64,000 bases of DNA. Source: Haberlea rhodopensis (lineage: Eukaryota > Streptophyta > Magnoliopsida > Lamiales > Gesneriaceae). The stretch is from assembly GCA_907163345.1 (NCBI GenBank), contig CAJQUN010000004.1, positions 9,019,235-9,083,234 of the forward strand. Reading direction: 5' to 3'. Below the pieces are notes generated by a model. It had not been told where the DNA came from and searched no databases. It saw only the letters and a program-made list of their open reading frames with translations. Positions 1-12,727 of this stretch are shown here, one piece after another (positions within the stretch are counted from its first letter, which is position 1; every line of letters starts with the position of its first letter). The translations under genes were made by a program, and so were the position numbers.

Positions 1-411
1 ATTTTAAATGCACCAGTCAATAGCTTCTCTAGCAACTTTTGGCTTTATATTAGATAAATTTCTCTTTTATTGTTGAATCTAGTAAAATTCTTTGTACGCT
101 CTGTAGTTGCAGTTGTGACCGATCTTCCACATCAGAAAAATTTTTATTAGGTGCCTTTCTTGTAAGGGAAGTTGTATGAGTTATAAAGTGTGGCTAGTGG
201 GCAAGCTTTGTGGGTTAGTTTGAAGTGAGAAGTGAAATTATGTGGTTGTAATGATTTTTCATATAGTGTATTTTGTACTCTGGTCCTGTTGGTTTTTCTC
301 ATGATTTGGGAGTTTTCCACGTTGAATCACGTCATTATTTCTCATTTTGCTTTATTTTCTCATAAAAGATGCAGATCATTGGGGTGAATTTGGAGGGACA
401 AATTCTCAACA
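1..411 (+). repeat. 5' LTR of the copia remnant (truncated by window edge)
   Basis: Window position 5 aligns with about position 1991 in the right copy. The match continues to the shared end AATTCTCAACA at 411, with many point differences, so the element is not recent. Confidence 0.85.
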
Positions 412-810
412 AGTGGCATCAGAGCCTAGGTCATTTTGCTGTGGTGGAGCTTTGGTGTGGTAGGCGAATATGTATTGACTAAAGAGTTCTGTCTAGGAAA
501 ATCTGTACTTAAATAGGACCACTGTGACCCCACCAATTTTTCTTGGAATCTTGAAGTTCTGTGTAGGAAAGATCGAGATTCTCTCTTTCCTTGGAGCTTA
601 CTTAGTGTATACTATTCAGGTCAACAGTAAAATTTATCAACGTATCACAAGACAACGTCGGGAAACAGAGTTTCAAATGCACTCAGATTTGATGTTGAGA
701 ATTTGATGGGAAAATCAACTTTGGCTTGTGGCAATACTTTTAAGTGTTCTCAATGGCATTGTTTCAGACCTTGAATCTGTTGGATTTAAAATTGATAATA
801 TGGCCAGGCC

Positions 811-1480
811 TTGAGACTCATCTGTTCTCTTCCACGTTCGTATGAGCACATGAAGCCGATATTAATTCATAGGAAGGAGAAAATCATTTTCTCAGAGTTT
901 ACTAGTAAGTTTCTTTCCGAAGAGATGAAACTTGGCAGGAGTAACGAAAACGGTTCACATGAAAAATTTGCAATGGTTGCTCATAATTGGAAGAATAAAA
1001 ACTCCGTGAAGAAATCCTGTTGGGATGTGTGTAGGATCGAGCGCTTACCGCTTTACCAATAATTATAGTTAAGGGTAATGGCGCAACATCAATCTTTTCA
1101 ACCATACACTGGTACAAGCGCCACATGTTCGACCGATCACAAAGCAAATGCAATTGTTGAACCTCAACAATCCCTCCCTCAATAATTGCACTCTCTACAA
1201 CTCATGGGAATCGAACACGCGACCTTGACTCTGATACCAATTGTAGGATCGAGCGCTTACCATTTTACCAATAACTATAGTTAAGAGTAATGACATAACA
1301 TCAATTTTTTCAATCATACACTAACACAAGCCACGTGTTCGAACAATCACAAAGCAGAGATAATTGTTGAACCCAACAATGTGGACAACTTGGCCACATC
1401 AAGAAAAAATTGTACAAAAGTTGGAGTTGGTTCTGCAAATTACTCCGGGTCCGTAAATGGAGATGCTGATAATGAAGCTA
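811..1480 (+). pseudogene. copia gag remnant split by a TRIM insertion
   Basis: The frame starting near 811 reads like copia gag (UBN2-type): CSLPRSYEHMKPILIH, then SEFTSKFLSEEMKLG and a C-W-D start of a zinc knuckle at about 1018-1029. Beyond the TRIM, bases 1384-1470 resume with a sequence readable, allowing one-base shifts, as G-Q-L-G-H-I-K-K-N-C, the rest of a CX2CX4HX4C knuckle. Frames are broken on both sides, so no protein is expected. Confidence 0.75.
1030..1378 (-). mobile_element. TRIM (terminal-repeat retrotransposon in miniature), complete, with 5-bp target duplication
   Basis: Two direct repeats of about 140 bp (1030-1169 and 1242-1378) begin TGTAGGATCGAGCGC and end CAACA. They enclose only 72 bp. 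On the minus strand the interior begins ATTGGTATCAGAGTC, a Met-tRNA-type primer-binding site, and ends with a purine tract (TTGAGGGAGGGAT). The element is flanked by a perfect 5-bp duplication ATGTG (1025-1029 and 1379-1383). LTRs, PBS, polypurine tract, no ORF and ~350 bp total length define a TRIM. It does not resemble Cassandra, since no 5S rRNA promoter-like sequence is visible. It was inserted into the gag zinc knuckle of the older copia remnant. Confidence 0.9.
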
Positions 1481-1903
1481 ACATTGTCTCCTTCCATGAT
1501 ATCCTCTGAAAAGGACATGTACATCCTTATGGCAAGTCACTGTCTCCAAGTTGCCATGATAGAGGATGTATCATGTTAGCGGGTCCATATTTTTGCACAC
1601 GGGCATTGGTTTGACATTGAAGCAGGGTGTGTTGTGGAAATTCATATCGATGGCTGAGTAACTTCCAGAAGAACCAAAATATGGGAGTTGCACCATAATT
1701 TTTCAGCAAACTTATTTTTTGACATTTGCAGAATTGAAATTCTTGGAATGATTAATTTTGAGTGGATATGCTTTTTATGGTGGAGCATGGTAATTCTCTA
1801 CATTGATAATTATGACTGTCTTACAGTGTTAGTAGCAGAAGTTATGGATATCTTCATCGAGGTGGAGTGTTGTGGGATGACAAAGTCACAAGGTGGAGAT
1901 TAA

Positions 1904-2400
1904 TGGGCTTGAGACTTTGTCCCACATTGAAGAAAACAAGAAAAGATGGCCAATTCCTTTGCTATAAAAGAAGACAAAGTCCTTCAACTTTAAGTGCACC
2001 AGTCGATAACTTGTCTAGCAACTTTTGGCTTTAGATTAGATAAATTTCTCTCTTATTGTAGAATCTAGTAAAAATTTTAGTATGCTATATGGTTGCAGTT
2101 GTAACTGATCATCCACATCAGAAAAGATTTTATTAGATGTCTTTCTTGCAAGGGGAGAGTTGTGAGTTATAAAGTGCGGCTAGTGGATAAACTTTGTGGG
2201 TGTGTTTGGGGTGAGAAGAGAAATTGTGTGGTTGTAATGATTTTTTATATAGTGTATTTTTTTCTCTGGTCCTGATGATTTTTCTCTTGATTTATGAGTT
2301 TTCCACGTTAAATCCTTGTGTTATTATTTCTTCTTTTGCTTTCTTTTATCGTAAAAGGTACAGATCCTGTGGATGAATTTGGAGGGTCAAATTCTCAACA
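1904..2400 (+). repeat. 3' LTR of the copia remnant
   Basis: This is the full-length partner of the left LTR. It probably begins TGGGCTTGAGAC after a purine tract and ends CTCAACA. The exact left boundary is inferred from the tract and the TG...CA rule. Confidence 0.75.
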
Positions 2401-2469
2401 TTATTATCTGAAACCAAAAGTCGTATATTTGGGTGGTTAACAACAAATGAGAGCAATGTTGAAATGGTA

Positions 2470-2769
2470 TTATCGAGTGTTCAAGTCTTTATACAATATC
2501 CTACTCTCAGCGGGTTGGTTATATTCTGAAACAGTGGAAAACTGGGAAGAACAAGCAGCTTCACTGAGTCTCTGCCTTTCAAACGTTTTGTCTGCTCTCA
2601 ACCTCACACATCCTGCAAGGTAATATGTCGAAGCTAGCCGCTCGAATCTTCCCGTGATTACCACATTTCCTCCATTCTTGACACTCTGCATAATCCACCG
2701 GATTGTTGGCCAGAGATTCGACCTAAGAAGCCAGTTCCTGCATTGTCGACTGGACATCATTTTTAGCAT
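2470..2769 (-). other. unassigned open reading frame, possibly a fragment of a gene
   Basis: A 99-codon minus-strand frame contains a non-repetitive, protein-like stretch (WPTIRWIMQSVKNGGNVVIT, then GRFERLASTYYLAG). I do not recognise the family. Its composition is better balanced than that of chance ORFs in the surrounding AT-rich DNA. A YYLAG/gt-like junction near 2620 could be a splice donor. It may be a gene relic or a chance frame. No promoter or other exon could be tied to it. Confidence 0.2.
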
Positions 2770-3268
2770 GATAACTTATGAAACTGTCCTCAGCCTAACC
2801 TCATCCCACCAGCTTCAAGATCCATATATACTCCATCCAAAAGTTTATATCAACTTTCACAAAAGAGAATGCATGATGCATCTGCATCATTAACAACCCC
2901 CTAAAGACCTACGGCAAAAGCATCACCATGATCAGAATGTGACGTAGGCCAAATTTCTTGTAGTTCCAAGATTCTTGGGTACTTTGTGAATTATGAAAAA
3001 CAAACCTCTATTATTTTCACGTGGGAACCGGAAGATAAGGGATAGCAATTTATAACAGCTAACGATTGTTTAAGGCTGGCATTAGTATCCAAGTGCGGAG
3101 ATTAAACCACAAGGAGTGGAATCTTTCTTCTGCGGATCAGTGGTTTGCATGCATTTGAAGGAAAAAAAAAAACAGGCCTCCTCGGACACGGCACGTGGGG
3201 TGTCCTTAATTTTTTTCAAAAATAAAATCGGACATCGTGTCGGACACTCACCTCAAAATCGAGTACCC

Positions 3269-3301
3269 ATGTCGGACATGATAGATGGACATGTCCGACA
3301 T
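3269..3301. repeat. perfect 12-bp inverted repeat, 9-base loop
   Basis: ATGTCGGACATG at 3269-3280 is the reverse complement of CATGTCCGACAT at 3290-3301. The same GTCGGACA word recurs nearby (about 3180-3250), so this looks like part of a small dispersed repeat rather than a protein-binding operator. Confidence 0.6.
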
Positions 3302-5319
3302 AGAAATGACATTTTTTGGAGGGCTAATTGTACAATTTAAAAAGGTTTTGGCTAAAATTAAATTTGGACATATTAGTTAAACTTTATATTAATTGAAGTA
3401 ATATACATTTAGTGTTAATATGTGTGATACTATAATGATTTCAGTTACATTGATTTATTTATATGCCTTTTGAATTTTTTAAGAATATTTTTGATGTTAT
3501 CTTTTATTTTGAAAATTCATGTCACCGTGTCAGTGTTGCCGTGTCAGTGCCCGTGCATCGTAGTTTAGCATGGATTAGCAAACAACATAAGTTAGATAAC
3601 CGCGAGAGTCCTGATTGATCCAGAGAGCCTGATCAGTCCTAAACTCCATGTTTCAACATCTTGATTGGCTGATTTTGCCCTTAGTTCTTAGTATAAGAAA
3701 TGAAGTTTTTTATTTTTTTTATGTTCTTATATAAGAAAGGGAAGTTAATAGTGCTAGGTTCTTCCATTTCAATGTGCATACAACAACAGAACACATAAAA
3801 CCAAACATCGAAGTTCTAACGTAGCTGTAAAAAAGATGATTACCTTCAGTGGTGGAGTAGTGGTTTCATACAAAAGGGCATCAGGATTATCAGTAAGAAC
3901 TGAGGATTTTAGTCAATATTATCAGGAACCCATCCCATGCCCACCCTTTAACCAGAAGACTCACATGTTTCATCTGCAACTTAACACACTGGATTCTGCC
4001 GCCATTATTGACAGCCGGTAAAGATGAGATATTTGACAATTTTTCTCTATAACGATTCATTGTGTTTATCCCTGAATCGAGCGCAGCCCCACACGAGAAT
4101 CCCACTTATTGTAAGCTTTAAATAAATCCCTGAAGTGTTCTTTTATGTTCGATCACATTTAGTCTTTGACTCTTTGGAGGATGGGATTCAAGAATCTGCA
4201 GATAGGAAATCAAAACACAAGAGAAGAAATGAAAATAGAAAAGGAAAAAAATCAAGAACATGTATGGGATTTTGTCCATTTTAACTTTTCAGATCACATT
4301 TTTGTGTTACATCGGTTACAAAATTGCTGGGTGATGGATCCAAATGATTTCTCAAATTTCTTATTGTAAACATCATTACAATAATTAACTTTTTAAAAGT
4401 ACATGGCCTCCATCTAGTGACCTAGTTGGAATAATGGGATGTTGCTTTTGGTCCACTTGCTTATTGTGCAATAATAACAAATTCTGTTAATTGAGTTATC
4501 GATTTAGTGGAGCTGGTCAGTATGGATGTGTTTTTGTATGTCGCATCAAATTTGTCTAATGTGATTTATCTTGCTGGCATGATTTGCAGGCTATTACGTA
4601 AGTATGATGGTTTACTCATCCACGGACGTCTCTAAATTTATGAACCGAGGCCCTTAAATTTGATAGAAAAATCTGAAGAGTCCATGTATAATTAATTGAT
4701 TTTAATTGGATTTCTGTTAACTACAGGCTGTATTACGTTGGCTTAATTAATACCATTGGTTAACTCATTCATTTGACATGAATACACATCTCCCCAATTA
4801 GAAAAAGGGAAAAAAAATAAAAATCAGTTAACATTTATTTTCTCAAAATGCAATATAATCACAATAAACTAATATTCGATAAATTAGTAATTTCTATTAT
4901 ATGACTTTTTTTAATACCTTGGCTAAAGATATAAAATCGTTAATTTCGATAAGCTAACAATTTTTTCGAAAATCCTTACATAATTATATGATGACATTCA
5001 TATGATAAATTAATATGTTATTATAAATATAAAGATTGAAATATTATATATTCTTGGTATCCTGTTTTGATTGACTTTTAATGAAACGTAGCTTTTCCTC
5101 AGCTCAACTTTATCCTAGTGGGCTCTTCTTTTAGTACAAAGTTATAAGAGCATAAAGATTAAGAAAGGCGGTTTTTGACTTTGATTTCTATAGTAATCGC
5201 ATTTAATGCATTATTAATTGTATATAGTAAAAATTTGGCATAAATAATTAGCATTTTAATATTTTATTTTATTCAACATATCCATATCTCAACTTGTTGA
5301 TCAATTTGCTATTAAGTCG

Positions 5320-5534
5320 CTCCTCGTACAAAATGCAGTATCAATTGTACCAATTTGCAACTCATGAAAATTGAACATGTGACTATGATATCAATTGTAT
5401 GATCAGACATCTGTCGCTGTACCAAAAGTTATAACTGTTCGCAATGTTATAATTCAAATATTTTAAACCATACAATAGTCAAAACGTCATGTTCGATTGT
5501 TCTTCTTAGTAGAGACCATTATAGTTTCTCAACA
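5320..5534 (-). mobile_element. decayed TRIM, same type as the one at 1030-1378
   Basis: Bases 5360-5395 (ACTCATGAAAATTGAACATG, then GATATCAAT) match the TRIM interior (ACTCATGGGAATCGAACACG, then GATACCAAT) with transitions. A TG...CA unit follows from 5396 (TGTATGATCAGACATC) to 5534 (TCTCAACA), like the right LTR of the first copy. The left LTR is not recognisable. Orientation matches the first copy. It is older and more decayed. Confidence 0.6.
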
Positions 5535-7047
5535 AATTGTTCCCCTTAGTAGGGGTTTATATTATACCCAATACAACTACCAATTTTTAGGTCATATATA
5601 ATTTTGAGAAAAAAAATAAGATTCATATCCCTACAATTCAGCAGGATCGGTCTTTTAATCAATTATACATATTGTTTTATTACTTCGAGGACAAAATAAA
5701 TAGATAATTAACACTAATTAGTTTAAAATTGACCGATCACGTTCATCAAGATACATGAAAAAACAAACATTTATATTTAAATATACGTAAAATTATGTTT
5801 TATCTTAAATATCCAATTAAATAAATTTAGATAGATTGGAATAGCGAAAAAAAAAAATGAAGGGGGGAAAGAAAATGTTTTTGGCCTATTTTGCGTGTAG
5901 AAACGACAAAGAAAGTTCAACTATAAATATTAAATAGGAATTATTAAAGTTTGACAAATATTTCCCACTAATTAAATCCTAAATATATCAAAATCTCTAT
6001 CTATCAACTATAAAGTAAGAATATTAAATATGAAAGAGACTCATATTCTTGATTATATCACTCAAAAGAAAGATGTGTACCACTTACAAATAATCTACTC
6101 TTAGCTTTTGTAATATAAATTATTATATTTATAGACCAGAAAAAAATTTAAAGATATGGATTTTGAGCTCAAGCAAGGGGCGATTTTAATTAAAATTACA
6201 CAAAACAATTTTATATACGGTCGACATTTTAAAAAAATATTGGCAATTTGCAATTTATACTCTTAACTTTTTTAGGAAAAATGAATAATTTATAAAAATA
6301 GAAATATAATGTAAATATTCGAGTTGATAGAGAAAATGATTCGATGTGTGCGGAAAAAAAATCTTTAGCCCATTTCCCTCTATTAGAAAAAATTATACAA
6401 CACATAAGAATTTATTAACGATAACCTGATCGCAACGACAAGACAAAAAAAACCCTAAAATCTAATGCAAGTTGGCAACAATATAACAATGCAACTTTAA
6501 TTAAGGTCCGTTCACACACTAATCATAATTAATTAATATTTAATTTGATGATGGTGGTGTGAATTTTAAAATATATCTCCTTCAACTCTCGTCTTTCTCC
6601 GAATTCTGTATGCCACCTCTGACTTCGGAGACAGTGTTTTGGGGTATATTTATTTTGATTGAGAGTATTCAAAATAAAATATTATCAATCAATTTGATCA
6701 ATCCCTAAAGACATGAGCATTATAAAACACAATCTTTCTATGCTTCTCGTCAAGTTTGAGACTTCGATCGCGGTTCCAAAAAAATAAAATCTTATTTAAA
6801 AAAATAATATAATTTTTTTTAAAATAAATAAAATAGACATAAATTTATTTAATTAAATATTTAATATGTAAAAGATATTATAATGACATATAAATACATT
6901 ATCCGGGAATATAATAATATATAGATACTCATTTTAATCCAACTTCCCACTCTTTTCATTACATAATTTAATTTCTCAATCTGAAAATTGAAATTATGTG
7001 ATAATAAAGCGAGAATAATAATCCTTCTCTCTCTTGCTTTTGTGGTC

Positions 7048-7055
7048 TATAAATA
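7048..7055 (+). promoter_or_regulatory. TATA box of the invertase gene
   Basis: TATAAATA lies after a CT-rich stretch, about 25-35 bases before the start of a pyrimidine-rich leader at about 7075-7130. Position and sequence fit a plant TATA box. The transcription start is inferred. Confidence 0.6.
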
Positions 7056-7164
7056 ACTCCATCCGCCATCAGTGGAATTTTTTTTTCCTCCCCCCTTCAT
7101 TTTCACCCTCTCTAGTCTCTCTCGTTTGCTCCTCCGGCAATCCCACCGGCCCGCCGCTGCACTG

Positions 7165-8057
7165 GTAAATTCCGTTTACAACATCTCTTTCTGTTCTCAC
7201 GTATCCATATTTCTTGAAGGTATGGTCTCTGTGTGCGTATGTACTGCTTGTTTCTTGATGTATGTGAACGAAGAGATTTAGATCTGAGTTGTTCCTGGAA
7301 ATTTTGTTTTCAGAGACTCTTGTAAATCTCGATGCTTTAGTCAACAGTGTTTTCCTCTATAGTCATCTGTAATATGTGGTTCTGTGTTTTCATATTTTAT
7401 CAAGATTTAATGAGCTTATACTGTGTTTCACGGATGGCTGTCATTTTACTAATGCTGATTGTTTATTTTTTTACCTGTTTGCAAAAAATTCAAACTTTAT
7501 CCACTTCCGATATTCCGGGAGATCCTTTCTGCCTTCGTTTCTTTTCATTTACTTTAGTTTGGAAAACTATGATTTTGAATAATTTCAGTGTGGTAGGATT
7601 TTACATTTCCTCATTTAGAAACGGTTAGCTTCGGAGGTTTATTATGCTGGCAACGGTTGCTTCTCTTGTTGATGAATCACATTATTTAGTTTCTTGCATC
7701 ATAATCTAGTATTGGGTTTCCAAATTTTACCTTTTGCATTGCTTTTAATTTCACAGTTTTTGGGGGTTATATTTAGATAAACGATATCAAATCATCAGAT
7801 CTCTTTTGATCTAGATATCTATTATCTTTATCAGTAAGTATCTTGACGTCTCTTTCTGCATAGTGCAGTATCCTGACTTAAAAAAATAAAATTGTGGCTG
7901 AGACAGACAAAAATGTCCATTTAATATCAGCATCTGCGTGGCGGAAGATGGCCTTTTAAACATGTTTTCTCCATCATTTAGAATATCCCTCGTGTGCTCT
8001 GTATAACTATTAAGGTCTAATAGGGAATTCTACTTCTTGTTATAGAGGATTACTCAG
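7165..8057 (+). other. likely 5'UTR intron of the invertase gene
   Basis: The leader has CACTG|GTAAAT at 7165, and TACTCAG|GTTAAA ends at 8057, 17 bases before the start codon. The interval is T-rich like a plant intron, with many stops. The donor could differ, as other GT sites lie nearby. No coding function is seen in the short frames inside it. Confidence 0.5.
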
Positions 8058-8074
8058 GTTAAACGAGAGAGATT

Positions 8075-10148
8075 ATGGATGAAGTGAAGCTTATTGTGGA
8101 CGTAATGAATGGTGGCATGGATGGTATTAAAGAAACCGGACTTAAAAAAGTGAGTTCATATTGCTCAATCCCTGATTTCAATGACTATGATCTCTCGAAG
8201 CTACTCGATAAGCCCAGATTAAACATAGAGAGGCAGAGATCTTTTGATGAAAGGTCGCTGACCGAGTTATCAATTGGTTTGACGAGAGGTTTAGAGAATT
8301 ACGAGAATGCACGTTCACCTGGACGATCAGCACTGAACACCCCTGCTTCATCCACTCGGAATTCATTCGCCCCACATCCAATAGTTGCGGATGCTTGGGA
8401 AGCTCTCCGCCGGTCATTGGTCTCCTTCCGAGGCCAACCAGTTGGCACAATTGCTGCTTACGATCATGCTTCTGAGGAGGTGTTAAATTATGATCAGGTA
8501 GAAGTTATATTAAATTTTCGTGGGTAATCGGATTTGAACAACTCCGATTACATAAAGCCAACAAGACCTTTTTTATTTAATTTATGGAGTGCAGGTTTTT
8601 GTTCGAGATTTTGTACCGAGCGCACTGGCCTTTCTAATGAATGGTGAGCCGGATGTAGTTAAGAATTTCCTGTTGAGGACACTTCAACTTCAAGGGTGGG
8701 AAAAAAGCATAGATAGATTCAAGCTTGGTGAGGGTGTTATGCCTGCTAGTTTCAAAGTTCTTCATGACCCCGTCCGGAAGACAGATACATTAGTAGCAGA
8801 TTTTGGTGAGAGCGCAATTGGAAGAGTGGCACCAGTGGATTCTGGTTTCTGGTGGATAATTCTTCTTCGCGCATATACAAAATCCACTGGAGATTTATCT
8901 CTGGCTGAAACACCGGAGTGCCAGAAGGGACTGAGACTAATTATGGGATTGTGTCTATCCGAAGGATTCGACACATTTCCAACTTTACTATGCGCCGATG
9001 GATGCTCGATGATTGATCGTAGAATGGTGAGAAACATAGTTCCCTCCCTTGATATTAGTATTCAATGTCTATTTTAAGAATCAAGAAACCATTTCGGAAT
9101 TCAAATAAATTGTAATCTACACTTCTTGCCGCTTGCGATTAAACTTGTGTTCTTAAGCCACAACTTCATTTACCAGGGAATCTATGGATACCCTATAGAG
9201 ATCCAAGCTCTCTTTTTTATGGCCTTGAGATGTGCTTTGGCAATGTTGAAACCTGATGCAGAAGGCAAAGAGTTCATTGAAAGAATAGTGAAGCGCTTGC
9301 ATGCCTTGAGCTATCACATGAGAAGTTACTTTTGGCTTGATTTTCAACAATTAAATGACATATATCGCTACAAAACCGAAGAATACTCTCACACAGCTGT
9401 AAATAAGTTTAATGTGATTCCAGATTCAATCCCCGAGTGGGTGTTTGATTTTATGCCAACACGCGGTGGCTATTTTATTGGCAACGTGAGTCCTGCAAGA
9501 ATGGATTTTAGATGGTTTGCTTTAGGAAATTGTGTTGCCATATTATCGTCCCTTGCCACTCCCGAGCAAGCTTCTGCTATTATGGACCTTTTTGAAGAAA
9601 GGTGGGAGGAGCTAGTTGGAGAAATGCCTCTAAAAATTTGTTATCCATCAATCGAAAATCACGATTGGCGAATCGTAACTGGCTGTGATCCGAAGAATAC
9701 GAGATGGAGTTATCACAACGGAGGATCTTGGCCAGGTTCTTTTGCCATTCTCTTTTACTTGGCTATCAGACATCATTAATTCTTTGAGAACTTTTGAATC
9801 TTTTTATCTTGATGCATTTTGTTTTACTGCATTTTATGCATTTGGAGAGCAGTGCTTCTATGGCTTCTAACAGCTGCCTGCATTAAAACTGGGCGCCCAC
9901 AAATTGCAAGACGTGCAATTGATCTCGCAGAGAGCCGTTTGCTGAAGGACAGCTGGCCTGAATACTACGATGGAAAACTAGGAAGATATATTGGTAAACA
10001 AGCTAGAAAATACCAAACATGGTCAATTGCGGGATATCTTGTGGCAAAAATGATGCTGGAGGATCCTTCACACTTGGGAATGATTTCTCTTGAAGAAGAC
10101 AAGCAAATGAAACCTGCAATTAAGCGATCTTCCTCGTGGACGTGCTGA
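8075..10148 (+). CDS. CINV1: alkaline/neutral invertase (GH100), cytosolic type
   Basis: Cleaves sucrose to glucose and fructose; GH100 enzymes are plant and cyanobacterial non-glycosylated invertases of cytosol or organelles. Four coding exons: 8075-8497, 8595-9026, 9177-9735, 9853-10148, all GT-AG and in phase, giving 569 residues. Seen in order: a short N-terminus with KPRLNIERQRSFDERS, HPIVADAWEALRRS at the domain start, [78 protein letters not shown], and [20 protein letters not shown] near the catalytic end, finishing in a basic RSSSWTC tail. Length is close to cytosolic members (about 550). No transit peptide is evident, so I infer cytosol. The ATG at 8075 is the only one giving the conserved N-terminal block. 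It is an intact gene with no close neighbour. Confidence 0.95.
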
Positions 10149-12675
10149 AAACTCAAAGTGAAAACAATCAATGCATGGGACAAAGTAATAGTGAAGAACA
10201 ACAAAAAGATAAACCCCGTTTTGTTTTTTCGCTAGAGAACGATTCTTCTGGCCTATCTCTTATTGTAAGTGACAGTGTGATTTAAAGTTCGTTTTTTTTT
10301 GTGTAATATATGATGTCATGCAATACTAACATACTTTGAATTCTCTTCCAAATTGAAAGAAAAAAGACATTTTATCGTTCCTGCTTCGTTTTTTGCATGC
10401 ATTTCAGATTTTATATGAATCAGAGATCCGAGATTTGAAAAAATGGGGAAGAAATTTCTTTTAATATATGATGACAGGTATTAGCAGAAAACAGAATTAA
10501 TGAAAATCTTTAATGATCTGTGAAAACCATGCATCTGCAAGCAAAATTCATTAAATTTTAGTGTCGGATGGTGGTTGGATACTGAAAAAATTTGTTCTTT
10601 ACCATGAGGCCATTGCCTGAAATCGCACGCTTACACCACTCAAGAATTTAGCAGAGGAGGCTTTTTATGTATTTTTTTAAAATTTTGGAGAGGGGGAGAC
10701 TCGAACTCGGGAAATAGTTGACTATATATTTTTAACTTCTTTTTTGAAATAGTTACAGAAACTGGTAATAACTTTGATCAAATTAATGTCCATATAAGCC
10801 AAATTAAATATATATGAAGAATGAACAACGTTCATTCATTTTCATGTAAAAATGACCCGTCTGTATTTCACTTTTATATAATTTTAATGCATTTTCCAAT
10901 TGTATTTGGCATGTTCATATTTTTATTGGATACTCGTCACTTGTATAAAACAGTTTGTATGGTATATTTGTATGTCAAAATGAAATAACCAAATAATATA
11001 TGAATGTAATATGATATGCTTTTTCATGGTCAATGTCTTGTGTTTTTCGACGATTACGGCTACCCGCTCACCTTTCTGTTACACCCTTACTCGTTATATC
11101 CTCGTTATATCATCATCAGTGTCTTTGCTTAATGTTCATTTATGTTGGGTGTATTAGGATTGTATAGTAGTATCTGGACTCGAACTTAGTTTAACTTAGT
11201 TTTACCTATTTCATCTATTAACATATTATAAGTTACACTTTAAACAAAAAATGATATGCAATCTTCATCTGTTTCTGTGTTGAGCTTCATATCACTTTCT
11301 CTAATTGGTCCCCTGCTCTCGCTCGTGTACTATTCTGATGCCCCTGCGCTGCTTAAAGTGATAGGGTGTATTTACCTTGCCTTATCCTACTTTGACTGCA
11401 TTAAATACTGCAACACTTTTGCATCACCATATATTTTATTGGTTGGTACGTTCATTGGCGTAGAAAAAATTTGGGTCGTCTAATAATTTGAATGCTCTTA
11501 AAAATAGAATCAAACCAATAGTAAATTTTTTTTTTAAGAAAATGAAGGTGGGGAGAATTTTGATTGATTATTATTATTATATTTACATAAATAAATATAA
11601 ATATATATTTATATAATATTTTTACCACAAAATATAAAAAATCTATATTTTACAACCCTCAATAAAAAACTTATAATTTTATCACCTCACAATATTATGC
11701 TAGATTCACACATGTTTATGATCATATTTAAATTAATGAGCTAAATCCCAATTATATTTAGGGATAATTAGACCCCCTCGACTTTAGCGTATTTACCGAA
11801 AGCTCCAATCAACTTTGAAAAATTACAGAGACCTCATATCTAGACATAAGACCGTCAAAAACAATTAACAGAATGTGCGAAATGACGATTTTGCCCTCTT
11901 ATATATTTTTAATATAAAATTATCAGAACATTACATATACACCCCCTATAGTATATTATATATTATAGTTACACCCTATTGTGTCATATTATTTTTATTT
12001 ATTTCTTTTATTTTTGTATATTTCTTTTTTTTTTGTTTCTTTATAATTTATTTCAAAGAATTATTTATTAAATATTTTTAAACTATAAACTAACTTTCAT
12101 ATTAATGATATATTTTAAAACTACTTATAAATAAAAATATATTCAATATTATATAATTGTATTATTATCATAGTATTTTATTTTATTTGTAATTATAATG
12201 ATAAAATGATCTTGTTTTAGGCCATAATCTTTAATGACAATTATATGTTTGGACGTTGACTTTAAATGATATGTCTTAGGCCATGATCTTTAATGGCACT
12301 CTGTGTTTTATCGAATCGATTTAATATAAAAATCAGACACTTCGGTTGGCTGAAAAATAAATTTGATCGGTTCAATTTAAATTTTGATTCTGAGGCTCAC
12401 TCATAGTTAAACTTGTATATGAGTAGTTTATTTTCAAAATTTAGATTTTTATCTCGTTCCTCAAATTATTAATCATATATTATTTATATTTTAAATCATT
12501 TATTAAAAATTATTATTATTATATATTATTAAGTTTGGTATTTTTTGGCTGACCAATATTTATTGACGTCAATTTCGAAAATGGCAATCGAACATATTAT
12601 TTTTTAATTTGACTTTCAATTCGATTTAATTCAAAATATTACATAATGTCATTATTTCTAACAAAAGTTTTTAAA

Positions 12676-12727
<52 letters not shown>

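Larger units (their letters stand above)
1..2400 (+). mobile_element. Ty1/copia-type LTR retrotransposon remnant, gag only, left end outside window
   Basis: Two direct copies of one sequence lie at 1-411 and about 1904-2400 and match along their length with scattered differences. Both end in AATTCTCAACA. Directly after the left copy lies TGGCATCAGAGCC (414-426), a primer-binding site of the initiator-Met-tRNA type used by copia elements. A purine tract (AAGGTGGAGAT, 1890-1900) precedes the right copy. The interior is only about 1.5 kb, of which 349 bp is a nested TRIM, and shows gag-like but no protease, integrase or reverse transcriptase sequence. The left LTR lacks about 87 bases because the window starts inside it. 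I read it as an old internally deleted, non-autonomous copia copy. Confidence 0.85.
2401..7040. other. AT-rich intergenic region with degenerate repeats
   Basis: No gene is convincing here. The 2.4-3.0 kb part is less AT-rich and holds an unassigned minus-strand ORF. At 3.17-3.35 kb and 3.53-3.56 kb there are repeats of a TCGGACAC/CGTGTC word. A decayed TRIM lies at 5320-5534. The rest is strongly AT-rich with short A/T runs. The last part should hold the invertase promoter. Confidence 0.6.

Noticed and set aside
1200..1245. tRNA-Met gene (TGGTATCAGAG, GTGTTCGATTCCC)
   Set aside because: The words are the primer-binding site and nearby interior of the TRIM, between its LTRs.
7069..7628. Short ORFs in the invertase leader as genes
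   Set aside because: They sit in the inferred 5'UTR and its intron and have T-rich, low-information sequence.
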